Shown: one piece after another, positions 43,261 through 52,194 of the stretch
Position numbering within the stretch: the stretch's first letter is position 1
How the letters are laid out: each line of letters begins with the position of its first letter
Virus record (IMG/VR): IMGVR_UViG_3300015241_000016
Location: 1 to 64,000 of that record
Reading direction: 5' to 3' (one strand)
Origin: a virus
Length of the DNA: 64,000 nucleotides
The notes under the pieces: generated by a model
What the model saw: the letters and a program-made list of their open reading frames with translations, nothing else
Told to the model about the DNA's origin: nothing
Databases searched by the model: none
Translations under genes and position numbers: made by a program

Positions 43261-46200
43261 TTAGCATCCCGTCAAACTCCATATTATTGTTATCGAATCA
43301 GAACTTAAATAAGAATCTGATGGGAATGAATATGTTCCAGATCCAAAAGTATTTACAGAATGAGTGAACACATTATTCTTGTAAAGACATAAAGTAGCCG
43401 CAGATCCATTGCTTACTTGCACATTAATTGCTCCTGTAAATGCAGATGAATGAGTACCGAAATAATCATTTCCGGGTGTTAAAGATCCCGGAAGAGCAAA
43501 TCCAGGTATGCCGGTTATGGCTAAAATATTACCAGTCCCAGAACTTGTATTATTGAATGCAACTACTAGATTAGACCCTCCACAATTACTTCCTGTCGAT
43601 GAAATTACTACCCCTGTCGATGAATTAAGATTATAAATAACTCCATCTGATATATTTTCTATAAACGTATACCCAGTAACAGGAGTGGACAATGAACTAT
43701 CTATATACATAGTCTGACCAATGGCAAATCCTCCATTAGTATACAATGTTATTCCCGGAGCAGAGCATATCGTACCAGAACTAGTATCCAATCTGAAAGC
43801 TCCTGCCGTTCCAGCAGAACAGTTGTTGCCGGTATTACCACCTACCACAGCAGTTCCGGAATTGATATTATATATCTGGCCGCCAGATGCTATAAATAAA
43901 TGCCCTGACGCAAGAATGGTTAATCCGAGATCGGTATACATAGTAACGCCTGTTCCGAATGGTGCGCTAGAATACAAGGTCACAGGGGAATCCCCGCATA
44001 TAGCATATATCACACTATCCACTAAGAAAGGTCCACTATATACAGTTGAGGATGGGACTAATACCTGCCCAACAAATCCAACACCTCCGCAGTTATTTGT
44101 TATAAATATGTCATATGTTGAGCCGGGCATAAGACCGGTAATCACATAGGGAGGGCTGGCTGCCACATTTCCGCTTGGAGAAATTAATAAACTGCTTGTG
44201 GATATGATATAAGACGGATTACTATGTAATTTATACCTTACTGTAACTGTCTGTGAAGCAGCAGGGGTAGTAGTAAATCCTACTCCATATATACCTATAT
44301 TAGTTCCGGAGACTATACCTGAATTGATTGATGTAATATCTGGACATGTGCCGGGAATCGTACAATCAATGGCACAATAAGCAGATTTTACGTCACTATA
44401 CGTATTGATAGCAGCGATGATCCCAAGAGCAGCCTGACGACCCGTAAGTTGGGTACAATTACCCCCGACAGATGCCATATACCAATCTGTGGTATTATTA
44501 AATGCGGCAGTCGGATTGCTGGCAAAAATAGCTTGTATTTTTGAACACGTAATCCCAGTTAATGTATTTATTCTATTTACGATATTACAAATAGCCGTAG
44601 CAATTCCGGAATTATAAACCCCCTGAGACACTGGATTTAGTCCTGTTCCTGTGTATGTTGTAGTAAAAACATTGCCGTTATAATCAAATTGGCATAATGT
44701 TAAATTAGCTCCTAAGGCAACCTGCAATGCTGTAATACCGCAAAATTTATCTATAATAGCCTGTAATACCTGAACAAGTGTTGCATTGGTGGACGAAAAC
44801 TGGACCGTCAAATCTGGACCAGTAAAAGATATAGTAGAAACTGTGTTTGGATTCGAATTAGTTTGAACCAAAAGGACAAGACTGTTAATGGACACCGAAA
44901 AAGTCCCTAAGGTGAGGCTATTTAACCAACTGGCAATACCAGATACATTGGTAGCCAATAAGCCTCCCGGAGCCGTGTATGTAGCTCCATTAATGACTAT
45001 GTTAGATATCAAGGTAGAGCTATTCACCAATTGAGTAATCGTATAGTCCGATTGCGTAAGGTCAATGATACACTTCCCATCAAGTCCTTGAATACTTCCC
45101 CCTCCTGATCCTGTAATAAGAGAATTTAAAAAGGTAACCAGTGTAGGATTACCGGCAATGGTATTCAATATGGTAGTTGAAAGTTGCGTGTAATTAAAAG
45201 ATAATTTATATTTAGTAACACCTGATACGCTATTGTCAAGAGTGATGGAAAAAGATGTGTCACTTGGATCGCCCTTTACGACTTGATATATATTAGAAGA
45301 AACTGTGAATGTTTTTGTACTTCCAGACTGAGAAGGAGTAACCGTTGTTCCATTAATCCCCGTCACTACGATACTATATACAGACGGATTTGTCGGGTTC
45401 ATCTCATTTTGATGAATGGATTTTACACCACAATCACAGTTCAATATTTTTTTGATCAATTCGGCTTCTGTAGAGGCATCTTGACCATTTATTTCCTTGT
45501 TAATCCCCATGAACAAGGGAATGGAAATATCCTGTAATAATTGCTTGGCATTAGCTCCTTTAGCATTATCACAATTACGTAAATATTCACTTTGTACGGA
45601 TTCTATGCAGCACATCAAATCTCCCATCCTGTCTGTACAGGTAACATCGAATGGTGATGCCGTCAAATATGTTACGTCCACGTATATATCGTCTCCTAAA
45701 TTATACTCTCCGACTGTAGTACAATTTATTCTATATGATCCAGTATAAATTACATTGTTGGAGAATGGAGTGCTAGTAAATGTAATGGGATCGACTGTCC
45801 CAACAGGATATGAAAGAGTTCCCGTTTTAGTTACGACATAAGGTGTTTGATTATTATAGACCAATAACGTCAACTCCTTTATGGTTAACGTATTATTTGA
45901 ACAATCAGATATTAATTGAAACAATCCGGGAACAAATCCTCCATCCGTTACACCAATAGGCTGGCAAACTTTTTTATAAATAGGAGTAGTTTGGTAAATA
46001 GATCCATTTGCATCTTTAATGGCCCCAATAATCTGATATTTCTGAAATAAAAATGCGAAATTAACGTTACTTAAATCAAGAGAATACGTTGTAGTAGTGC
46101 TTGGATTTGGTATCTGAGGGGCCGTAAAATCAATGGCAGATAATATCACTCCGTCTTGATCAATTAGAGAGAAACTAACGCCTAGTGTAGATCCCCCACC

Positions 46201-46317
46201 GCCACCCTGATAGGTAGAAGCCGAAATATCAAACAGCATATATCTCTGATAAATATTCAGAGTTGCTTTAAAAGAAAAAGTACCTATATTCCCACTATTT
46301 ACAACGATTGATGGCAT
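43261..46317 (-). CDS. Large head or tail appendage protein with Fn3-like and tandem beta repeats
   Basis: 1,018 residues, beta-rich. An N-terminal domain (NIYQRYMLFDISASTYQGGGGG) is followed by a Cys-containing region (CTDRMGDLMCCIESVQSEYL) and Thr/Asn/Ile-rich beta modules. A fibronectin-III-like domain lies near residue 660-760 (YVITGLMPGSTYDIFITNNCGG). Two repeats follow, CGDSPVTLYS...MYTDLGLT and CSAPGITLYTNGG...MYIDSSLS, each ending in IYN(I/L)NS, of a type common in Bacteroidota surface and phage proteins. The C-terminus is a beta-sandwich. Position between capsid and connector genes suggests a head fibre or collar appendage. Confidence 0.6.
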   Translation of the reverse strand: MPSIVVNSGNIGTFSFKATLNIYQRYMLFDISASTYQGGGGGSTLGVSFSLIDQDGVILSAIDFTAPQIPNPSTTTTYSLDLSNVNFAFLFQKYQIIGAIKDANGSIYQTTPIYKKVCQPIGVTDGGFVPGLFQLISDCSNNTLTIKELTLLVYNNQTPYVVTKTGTLSYPVGTVDPITFTSTPFSNNVIYTGSYRINCTTVGEYNLGDDIYVDVTYLTASPFDVTCTDRMGDLMCCIESVQSEYLRNCDNAKGANAKQLLQDISIPLFMGINKEINGQDASTEAELIKKILNCDCGVKSIHQNEMNPTNPSVYSIVVTGINGTTVTPSQSGSTKTFTVSSNIYQVVKGDPSDTSFSITLDNSVSGVTKYKLSFNYTQLSTTILNTIAGNPTLVTFLNSLITGSGGGSIQGLDGKCIIDLTQSDYTITQLVNSSTLISNIVINGATYTAPGGLLATNVSGIASWLNSLTLGTFSVSINSLVLLVQTNSNPNTVSTISFTGPDLTVQFSSTNATLVQVLQAIIDKFCGITALQVALGANLTLCQFDYNGNVFTTTYTGTGLNPVSQGVYNSGIATAICNIVNRINTLTGITCSKIQAIFASNPTAAFNNTTDWYMASVGGNCTQLTGRQAALGIIAAINTYSDVKSAYCAIDCTIPGTCPDITSINSGIVSGTNIGIYGVGFTTTPAASQTVTVRYKLHSNPSYIISTSSLLISPSGNVAASPPYVITGLMPGSTYDIFITNNCGGVGFVGQVLVPSSTVYSGPFLVDSVIYAICGDSPVTLYSSAPFGTGVTMYTDLGLTILASGHLFIASGGQIYNINSGTAVVGGNTGNNCSAGTAGAFRLDTSSGTICSAPGITLYTNGGFAIGQTMYIDSSLSTPVTGYTFIENISDGVIYNLNSSTGVVISSTGSNCGGSNLVVAFNNTSSGTGNILAITGIPGFALPGSLTPGNDYFGTHSSAFTGAINVQVSNGSAATLCLYKNNVFTHSVNTFGSGTYSFPSDSYLSSDSITIIWSLTGC

Positions 46318-46946
46318 TTCATTTTATTATTAAAATGATGATATACTTGTTCAAAACTTTCTCCTTTATTTATCCTATACGAGATTGCACCATGATTAAC
46401 TCCAAACTTATCAGCCCAATCCTTTACAACCATCTTAACTCCTAAATATTCAAACCATACGTTACTCCGTCTATTTCTTGTTTGCTGACCTGCTGTACCC
46501 CATCTACAATTACTCCGCTCATAATTACCATCTTCGTTATTCGGGAACCTATCTAAACTATGCCCTAAACTTGGCCTTGGTCCCATATCAGAAAAGAAGT
46601 TTTCAAAACTATTCTTCCATCTATCACAAACTTTTATTCCCCGACCTCCATAATTATTATATTCAATATCATTCTCATTAGTGCATCTTTTATTCATTAA
46701 AGACCAAATATTATACTCTGAGGTAGATGTCATACCGTGAGTCCTATTTAATTTTTTTATAAATTCGTTTCTCAGGCATCCACATGATTTTGTTGCTCCT
46801 TTTTTAAGATCTCTCCCAATTACCTCCTTATTGATCCCACACTCACATTTGCATAACCAATAAACCTTACCATTCTTGGACGCTCCTTCTCCTATAACCA
46901 ATAATCTTCCATATTTCTTCCCCACTAAATCTATTTTCCTACTCAT
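46299..46946 (-). CDS. YGGRGI-type putative homing endonuclease (copy 2)
   Basis: 215 residues. Zinc-binding N-terminus (WLCKCECGINKEVIGRDL, KSCGCLRNEF), core (YNIWSLMNKRC, YNNYGGRGIKVCDRW, MGPRPSLGHSLDRFPNNEDG, NCRWGTAGQQTRNR) and a C-terminal helix-turn-helix-like segment (KMVVKDWADKFGVNHGAISYR). Related to the copies at 34181 and 59651. Its last 19 nt overlap the start of the appendage gene and a terminator lies just upstream, so it appears inserted between the decoration and appendage genes. Confidence 0.72.
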   Translation of the reverse strand: MSRKIDLVGKKYGRLLVIGEGASKNGKVYWLCKCECGINKEVIGRDLKKGATKSCGCLRNEFIKKLNRTHGMTSTSEYNIWSLMNKRCTNENDIEYNNYGGRGIKVCDRWKNSFENFFSDMGPRPSLGHSLDRFPNNEDGNYERSNCRWGTAGQQTRNRRSNVWFEYLGVKMVVKDWADKFGVNHGAISYRINKGESFEQVYHHFNNKMKCHQSL

Positions 46947-46982
46947 AGATATTCATTTACACTAAATATACGGATAATTATC

Positions 46983-47007
46983 AAAAAAGCCCCCGTGATT
47001 GGAGGCT
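46983..47007 (-). terminator. Rho-independent terminator after the capsid genes
   Basis: Minus strand: AGCCTCC, 6-nt loop, GGGGGCT (7 bp with one G-U pair), then six T. It lies 45 nt beyond the 195-aa gene and before the endonuclease. It would set capsid transcripts above those of downstream tail genes; the plus strand also forms the stem, with a shorter T run. Confidence 0.8.
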
Positions 47008-47051
47008 TTTGACCTGTTTTACCACAGGATATAATATTATTAATCAATTAG

Positions 47052-47639
47052 TTAGTTGGCACAAACACCAGCGGCCACCGTATCTGATCCCATTGCAACT
47101 ATAGTCGTATAGTATGATTGGAATTGATAGTGGCTGACACCTGTGATATGACTCTTCACCAACAAGCTGCCTCCCAAAACTTGATTTTGATAATCCAAGG
47201 AGGCCTGATTAATATCATTAACTCCGCCACTATCCAACCGCTGGATACAGAACGTATTAAGTGTTAAGGGAGTGAATGCAGGCGCAAATCCACCATATTG
47301 GTTTGCTATGATAGCTGGGACTGCTCCACAACAGGCATCACAAGCAGATTGAAATGCTGCCAAGGTAGTTACATCTACCATTACGTCCTTATTGTCCTGT
47401 TCAATCCAGAAACCTGATAGCGTATTGGCATCCAATAACTCAACGGAGCTAGGCGCAAAAGTTACAACGTAATCAATAGTGGTTCCATCTCCTGGGAAAA
47501 GCCTTCTCAGAAGCCAAACTGGACGGGGGGAAAATGCCTGTAGGCGCTCGCAATTGATGGAAATTTGAGTGCCAGTATCACCATTGTAAGTACTTGTAGT
47601 ACCATCATAAATTACATACGCATTTACTAAATTAGGCAT
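47052..47639 (-). CDS. Capsid decoration / auxiliary head protein
   Basis: 195 residues, beta-rich, with a Cys pair (SACDACCGAVPA) and Tyr/Gln-rich strands (QFQSYYTTIVAMG). No membrane or enzymatic signature. Its place two genes after the capsid protein and directly before a terminator suits an abundant head decoration protein. Not recognised by sequence. Confidence 0.5.
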   Translation of the reverse strand: MPNLVNAYVIYDGTTSTYNGDTGTQISINCERLQAFSPRPVWLLRRLFPGDGTTIDYVVTFAPSSVELLDANTLSGFWIEQDNKDVMVDVTTLAAFQSACDACCGAVPAIIANQYGGFAPAFTPLTLNTFCIQRLDSGGVNDINQASLDYQNQVLGGSLLVKSHITGVSHYQFQSYYTTIVAMGSDTVAAGVCAN

Positions 47640-47645
47640 CTGTGA

Positions 47646-48635
47646 TTATTTAAGTGTATCAGTAATTTTTTGCAAACTATTTACTGCTTCGTAAACTTCT
47701 GGCTCTAAGCAGTTTTCAAAAATCCAATCCAGCATTTTTTCTCCTTTTTCAGGCACATCAGAAAGGAGTAACTCTTTTTTATTAGTGCCAGCGGCGATAT
47801 GGCCGTCTTTAGTCAAATCAAACAGTTTATAAGATCGGGCTTTTTCGATAACAGCCGAAACATTGGTCTTATACTTATTGATCTTATTGGCAAAATCCTG
47901 TGGGGCCTGATCAGCTTGATTCTGAAGCCATGTATACAATTCTCCGGCATCGTCCTTATTGACATTTTCAGATTTGATCACATCTTTGACAATCTCAAAT
48001 AGATTACGAACGGATTCTGGCTTATTGGCAGAGGCTTTTACGATTAACAGGCAGTCCGATTTGGTATCAATCAATTTACTTGCCTGATCCGTATTATCAT
48101 CTTCTGTCACTTCTGTATACATCCATCCATCTGCTTCTGGATTACAGGATATGCTCTTGTCATTATGGTGATGTATTTTAAGCATCTCGATAAGGCCCTT
48201 ATGTTCGTCTTCATCATAGGTATTATACCCATGTGAGAAGGTGATTAAAGAAATTGGATCTCCTCCCTCCAAGAAGCCATCTACGACCTTTACGCCTAGT
48301 TTGGTGTCTTGATAATCCTTATCGATAGTCTGATAACCGGGGATGTACCTAGCACGAATCATCGTACCTTTCTTATCCCCCCATTTCAGCCACTTTATTT
48401 CCCCCTGATATTCATCATCGTCAACACGCAGTATTCTGTCAGGAATGGCCCCCTTTTTGTTTAAACGAACACCCCATGCCTGAGTGCCGTTAGGGATACC
48501 CAAGACTCCTACTTGAATGGATACGGGACTAGTAGTTCCTTTAATAATGTCGTTCCGGCCTTTTTCAAGGAACCCGGCAACGGCATTACTGCCCTCTCTT
48601 TTCCTTCCTGCGTGTATGCGATATTTTTGACCCAT
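47646..48635 (-). CDS. Capsid-associated structural protein
   Basis: 329 residues. The basic N-terminus (GQKYRIHAGRKREGSNA) and GVLGIPNGTQAWGVRLNKKG begin a beta-rich domain; the C-terminal 130 residues are acidic and helical (KDVIKSENVNKDDAGELYTWL). Encoded 12 nt after the capsid gene, as is the conserved structural protein next to the capsid gene in crAss-like phages. Precise role unknown. Confidence 0.55.
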   Translation of the reverse strand: MGQKYRIHAGRKREGSNAVAGFLEKGRNDIIKGTTSPVSIQVGVLGIPNGTQAWGVRLNKKGAIPDRILRVDDDEYQGEIKWLKWGDKKGTMIRARYIPGYQTIDKDYQDTKLGVKVVDGFLEGGDPISLITFSHGYNTYDEDEHKGLIEMLKIHHHNDKSISCNPEADGWMYTEVTEDDNTDQASKLIDTKSDCLLIVKASANKPESVRNLFEIVKDVIKSENVNKDDAGELYTWLQNQADQAPQDFANKINKYKTNVSAVIEKARSYKLFDLTKDGHIAAGTNKKELLLSDVPEKGEKMLDWIFENCLEPEVYEAVNSLQKITDTLK

Positions 48636-48647
48636 AAATGATTAATA

Positions 48648-50114
48648 TTAAGCTACCTGAGCGTTTGATGCACCTCTCCAAATCATTCCCAAACGAGTAG
48701 GAGCATGAATTTCCATGCCGAAGGTATCTTTGATACCAATCCGGAGATTCCTTTCCAGGCGTTCCCTGGCATCGTCAATCCATATTCTCATATCCTTGCC
48801 GGGTTCTGCTCCTTCGATGTTGACGAATTCAACGATTGGAACACGATTCCCCATTGTATCAGAGAAGGCTTTCAGCGGCAACAGCATAGCGAAATTAGAG
48901 AGGATATGACCGTAGCGATAAGAATCGAACATATCGACCTTCATAGCCCGGAAATTATATTCGTTATATGTGAAATCCTTGAAATCGAAGTAGGTAAAGT
49001 TACGGCTACCTTCACCACCTTCACCGAACAGACGGTATTGGTAACTTTGTTTCTGATTGCGAACTATTGCCGCAATTGCTTCGCTCCAATCGATGGCGAA
49101 GTTAAAATCATGCGCCAACAGGTAGTCATTCGACCCATTGATCTTACGAAGATTCTTGATCATGGTGAATAACAGACTCTTGAACGATCCAGACATGAAG
49201 TTATCGTAAGAGAAGTTAAACATACCATATTTTTCAATGGTCGGAATCATTCCGTTGAAACCTTCGCTCTTTTGGTAATCTCTCTGGTCGAACAGGGCTT
49301 TTAAGTTCCTGTTCATAATCAGCTTTCCTTCTGCCTTTTGGCTCAGTTGAGGAGCATACCAATAGTCGATAGAATTACCAAATGGATCAAGACCCTTCTT
49401 GATAAAGAAGTTTTTATTGTAGACAAAGTTGTCAATTTCAGATTCATCTACAGCTAAGCCGTCTTCATACTTTTGCACCCAAGACTGGTAAAGAATAGGA
49501 GGATTTCCTACTTCACCATGTGTCTGGATTGGACCAGTCGCATTAATGTCGTAAGACTTCATGGGAGACTGAACCAGAATGTAAGTGGCTTTAGTCGTAA
49601 GGTCAAGCACTTCTCCATTAATAGGCGAAAGCGTAACACTAATATTTCCGGCAGCAGTTTCGGTAACACCTGTGATGTTTACCTTCTGACGGTTGTGTTT
49701 GAAAAATCCTTGAAAACCGGCAATAGGCTTGGAGAAGAGCCCGTTCTGACTCATGGAGAATCGATTAATAGCAACGGTTACAGACTGGCCGCCAACTGGG
49801 ACGCCAGCAGAAGACTTTAAAACGGAAAATGCCGCTGTCTCAAAAATGTCATATTCAGCCCAATAGAAGGTATTAGCCTTGACCATTTTCTTGTCAGTTC
49901 CCAAAAGGGCTTGAATCTGGGACCATAGACCCCACAGACCGCTATCCTGATAAGGGAGTACAATGGAGGCTTCCCCACTGATATTACCCCTAATTTCCGG
50001 ATTAAATACCATCTGAGCTAAAGGGTCATACATCTGCAAAGCAGTTTGCCCTTTAATTGTCGCATCAATGGCATAAGAGCCGCCTTCTGAGAAAAACTTA
50101 TTATAATCTGGCAT
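48648..50114 (-). CDS. Major capsid protein
   Basis: 488 residues, the size of HK97-fold capsid proteins in crAss-like phages. An alpha/beta pattern, an extended N-arm (MPDYNKFFSEGGSYAIDATIKG) and a C-terminal region (RIWIDDARERLERNLRIGIKD) fit the HK97 fold. It lies directly downstream of the scaffold-like gene and between portal and decoration genes, which is the main support. No protease gene is evident nearby. Confidence 0.78.
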   Translation of the reverse strand: MPDYNKFFSEGGSYAIDATIKGQTALQMYDPLAQMVFNPEIRGNISGEASIVLPYQDSGLWGLWSQIQALLGTDKKMVKANTFYWAEYDIFETAAFSVLKSSAGVPVGGQSVTVAINRFSMSQNGLFSKPIAGFQGFFKHNRQKVNITGVTETAAGNISVTLSPINGEVLDLTTKATYILVQSPMKSYDINATGPIQTHGEVGNPPILYQSWVQKYEDGLAVDESEIDNFVYNKNFFIKKGLDPFGNSIDYWYAPQLSQKAEGKLIMNRNLKALFDQRDYQKSEGFNGMIPTIEKYGMFNFSYDNFMSGSFKSLLFTMIKNLRKINGSNDYLLAHDFNFAIDWSEAIAAIVRNQKQSYQYRLFGEGGEGSRNFTYFDFKDFTYNEYNFRAMKVDMFDSYRYGHILSNFAMLLPLKAFSDTMGNRVPIVEFVNIEGAEPGKDMRIWIDDARERLERNLRIGIKDTFGMEIHAPTRLGMIWRGASNAQVA

Positions 50115-50147
50115 ATTCCTAAATTATTAGAATTAAACTTTTCTGAT

Positions 50148-51161
50148 TTACTTTCTTAATTGACGCCTAAGTGCCAAGTCATTTTCCTGGACCTCCTGTG
50201 CTGCATTTATTTTTCCTTCGGCTCCCGGCACATTCATATTTCTTACTATCGCAAAAGGCTGTTCAGCCCCTACAGTGGACCCTTTTGTTACTCCAAGTCC
50301 TTTACCGGCCTCAAATCCTTTTTCAATGGCCTTTTCGAAATAATTTATCTTGATATAACCATTTATCTTTTTGGCTATTTTGTCGTTTAGTTCCTTTTCC
50401 TTGCTTTCACTATGAGCGTATTCATTATATGTCTTAGGATTTCGGAACATCTTACCCACTTCATCTTTCAGTTCTTTACGCTGATCAGCAGTCAATTCGG
50501 CTTCAATATGAATTTCTGTTTCCCCATCTTTTACTTTATGGAAACTTAATTTCTCCGGAGTATTTGCGTCAATAACTCCATCAATGAACTTATTAAAACC
50601 GGGGATTTTTGAATTTAGGGTCTGGTAGTCTTTGAAGTCTTTCTGAGCAACTTCAAATTTTGATTCGAGTGGAGATCGTATTTCCTTTGCCTCTTTAGCG
50701 ATCTGCTTTTCAGCCCATTTTTTTTGAGCGACATTTTCGCTTTGTAGTGGGTATTGAGTATCGAAGGCGGCTGCTACTTCTTCATCGTCCGCATCCGAGT
50801 TATCTTCCCGATATGATTTAGTGAATTCATCGCGGACTATTTCTACATCTTTCCGTCCCCTTAGTGATTCCAGTGTAGAGTATTCTTCAACCGCAAGTAG
50901 GGTATTATCTGCTGAAAATTTAAGAAAGTCGGCTTTTTCTCGATTGGCCTGATTAATCTTTTCCTGAGGATCAATGTTTTCTTCTTTCTGTTTAGTCAGG
51001 AATGTCTTTAATTCATCAGGTGAATTGAAGCCATACCCTTTTAATTCATCCAAAGTTATCAATGGGACTTCAGGAGCTGCGGGAGTATTGACTATAATCG
51101 CATCAGTACCACCAGCGCCGGCCTCCGAACCATCATTGTAAATAAATCTTGGGATATACAT
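50148..51161 (-). CDS. Capsid scaffold protein
   Basis: 337 residues, highly charged and helical, with coiled coils (KEENIDPQEKINQANREKADF, AEKQIAKEAKEIRSPLESKFEV) and a basic C-terminus (ALRRQLRK), typical of scaffolds whose tail contacts the capsid shell. Immediately upstream of the major capsid gene. Acidic stretch DNSDADDEEVAAAFD near residue 120. Confidence 0.65.
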   Translation of the reverse strand: MYIPRFIYNDGSEAGAGGTDAIIVNTPAAPEVPLITLDELKGYGFNSPDELKTFLTKQKEENIDPQEKINQANREKADFLKFSADNTLLAVEEYSTLESLRGRKDVEIVRDEFTKSYREDNSDADDEEVAAAFDTQYPLQSENVAQKKWAEKQIAKEAKEIRSPLESKFEVAQKDFKDYQTLNSKIPGFNKFIDGVIDANTPEKLSFHKVKDGETEIHIEAELTADQRKELKDEVGKMFRNPKTYNEYAHSESKEKELNDKIAKKINGYIKINYFEKAIEKGFEAGKGLGVTKGSTVGAEQPFAIVRNMNVPGAEGKINAAQEVQENDLALRRQLRK

Positions 51162-51201
51162 AAAGAATTGAAAAAGTATGCTGTAAAGTAAAGTTGATTT
51201 A

Positions 51202-51230
51202 TTTGGAATTTGATAAAAAGAGTATATTTG
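51202..51230 (+). promoter_or_regulatory. Putative promoter of the plus-strand gene pair
   Basis: TTTG (51202-51205) and TATATTTG (51223-51230, an exact TAnnTTTG -7 box) are separated by 17 nt, slightly short of the usual 19-21. The site is 23 nt upstream of the 71-aa gene and faces away from the late operon, so the pair can be transcribed independently. Confidence 0.55.
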
Positions 51231-51253
51231 TAGACCAAATAACTTTTATTTGA

Positions 51254-51469
51254 ATGGATAAAAATACCGAAAGATACCCCGTCATAAGAGTTCGGATAAC
51301 TCCACATGAAGCAAAAATATTCAAAGAATTAAAGGATCTATACGGATTATCGGCTCGGAGAGTTCTTGAACTAAGCGGCTCTTGCGATTGTAAAGAACCA
51401 GTTGTTGATACTTATAAAAAAAAACAGGTAGTTATTCCACGTAACATACTTTCAAAAAAGAGATCATGA
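51254..51469 (+). CDS. 71-aa ribbon-helix-helix-like putative regulator
   Basis: 71 residues, basic. RYPVIRVRITPHEAKIFKELKDLYG fits a strand followed by a helix, as in Arc/MetJ-type DNA-binding proteins, then LSARRVLELSG and a Lys-rich tail with CDC. Own promoter upstream; overlaps the next gene by ATGA. It may regulate the surrounding late genes or its own operon. Plus-strand, opposite to all neighbours. Confidence 0.5.
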   Translation: MDKNTERYPVIRVRITPHEAKIFKELKDLYGLSARRVLELSGSCDCKEPVVDTYKKKQVVIPRNILSKKRS

Positions 51470-52194
51470 ATAGAGCCGTAGAAATCGCTCGTAAAATCAG
51501 TAAAGATTTAGGAAAAAACTGGCTATCGGAATTAAAGGAAATAAATCTTTATAATACATTCGCTGTTATATATCGGGAAAATCTTACCATATCAAATGCT
51601 AATGCCATCGTAGCGTTCATTATCTATGCCTTTGACCCAGATAGCCCGTGGATGGATTTACGAAAGGACCGATATGAAAATAAATCAAAAATATTATCCT
51701 CTTTGGGGTTCATTGAAAAATCGGATTTATTCAAATCTCTAGTTAATGGATCAAATGAAAAGGTAAACGATTCCATTCTATACTATTTAGAAGACCTTAC
51801 TAATTGGCGATGGCCCACAATATTTAGTCTCATGGATTATCATAGTCGGATGATCCGTTTCGCTAATCAAAAAACAGAAGAGGAGAAAAAGTTCGATGTA
51901 GAAAAAAAAGATGGAGAAAAAGAAACACTTACCGAAGACTATGCTATCGATAAAATTGCCAAGGTAAATCAACAGAAAGGAGAATTATTACAAAAAGCCA
52001 TCGAATCCAGAAAAAAGGCTGATGAACTTTTAGACGAAATAAGAAAAGAATTCGTCAACACGGACCACGCGACTCAAATAGATATGGGCTTTGCGTTCAC
52101 GGATACAGCTAAGAAACCAGTAGATATTCTTTCATGGAGGAATTTTATTCGTCAGAGAAATTTAAAAAAATCTATTGTTGTTGCTGAGGGCTGA
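51466..52194 (+). CDS. 242-aa hypothetical protein in opposite-strand pair
   Basis: 242 residues, helical. Aromatic-rich first half (WRWPTIFSLMDYHSRMIRFANQ) and a long charged coiled coil (KVNQQKGELLQKAIESRKKADELLDEI). Its stop lies 23 nt inside the 3' end of the convergent portal gene, so both coding ends overlap. No known family. The retention of a counter-oriented pair inside the most conserved late block suggests a specific function or recent insertion. Confidence 0.6.
   Translation: MNRAVEIARKISKDLGKNWLSELKEINLYNTFAVIYRENLTISNANAIVAFIIYAFDPDSPWMDLRKDRYENKSKILSSLGFIEKSDLFKSLVNGSNEKVNDSILYYLEDLTNWRWPTIFSLMDYHSRMIRFANQKTEEEKKFDVEKKDGEKETLTEDYAIDKIAKVNQQKGELLQKAIESRKKADELLDEIRKEFVNTDHATQIDMGFAFTDTAKKPVDILSWRNFIRQRNLKKSIVVAEG

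Noticed and set aside
48705-49172. Plus-strand 155-codon frame within the capsid gene
   Set aside because: Antisense shadow of the major capsid protein; no start context or family pattern.
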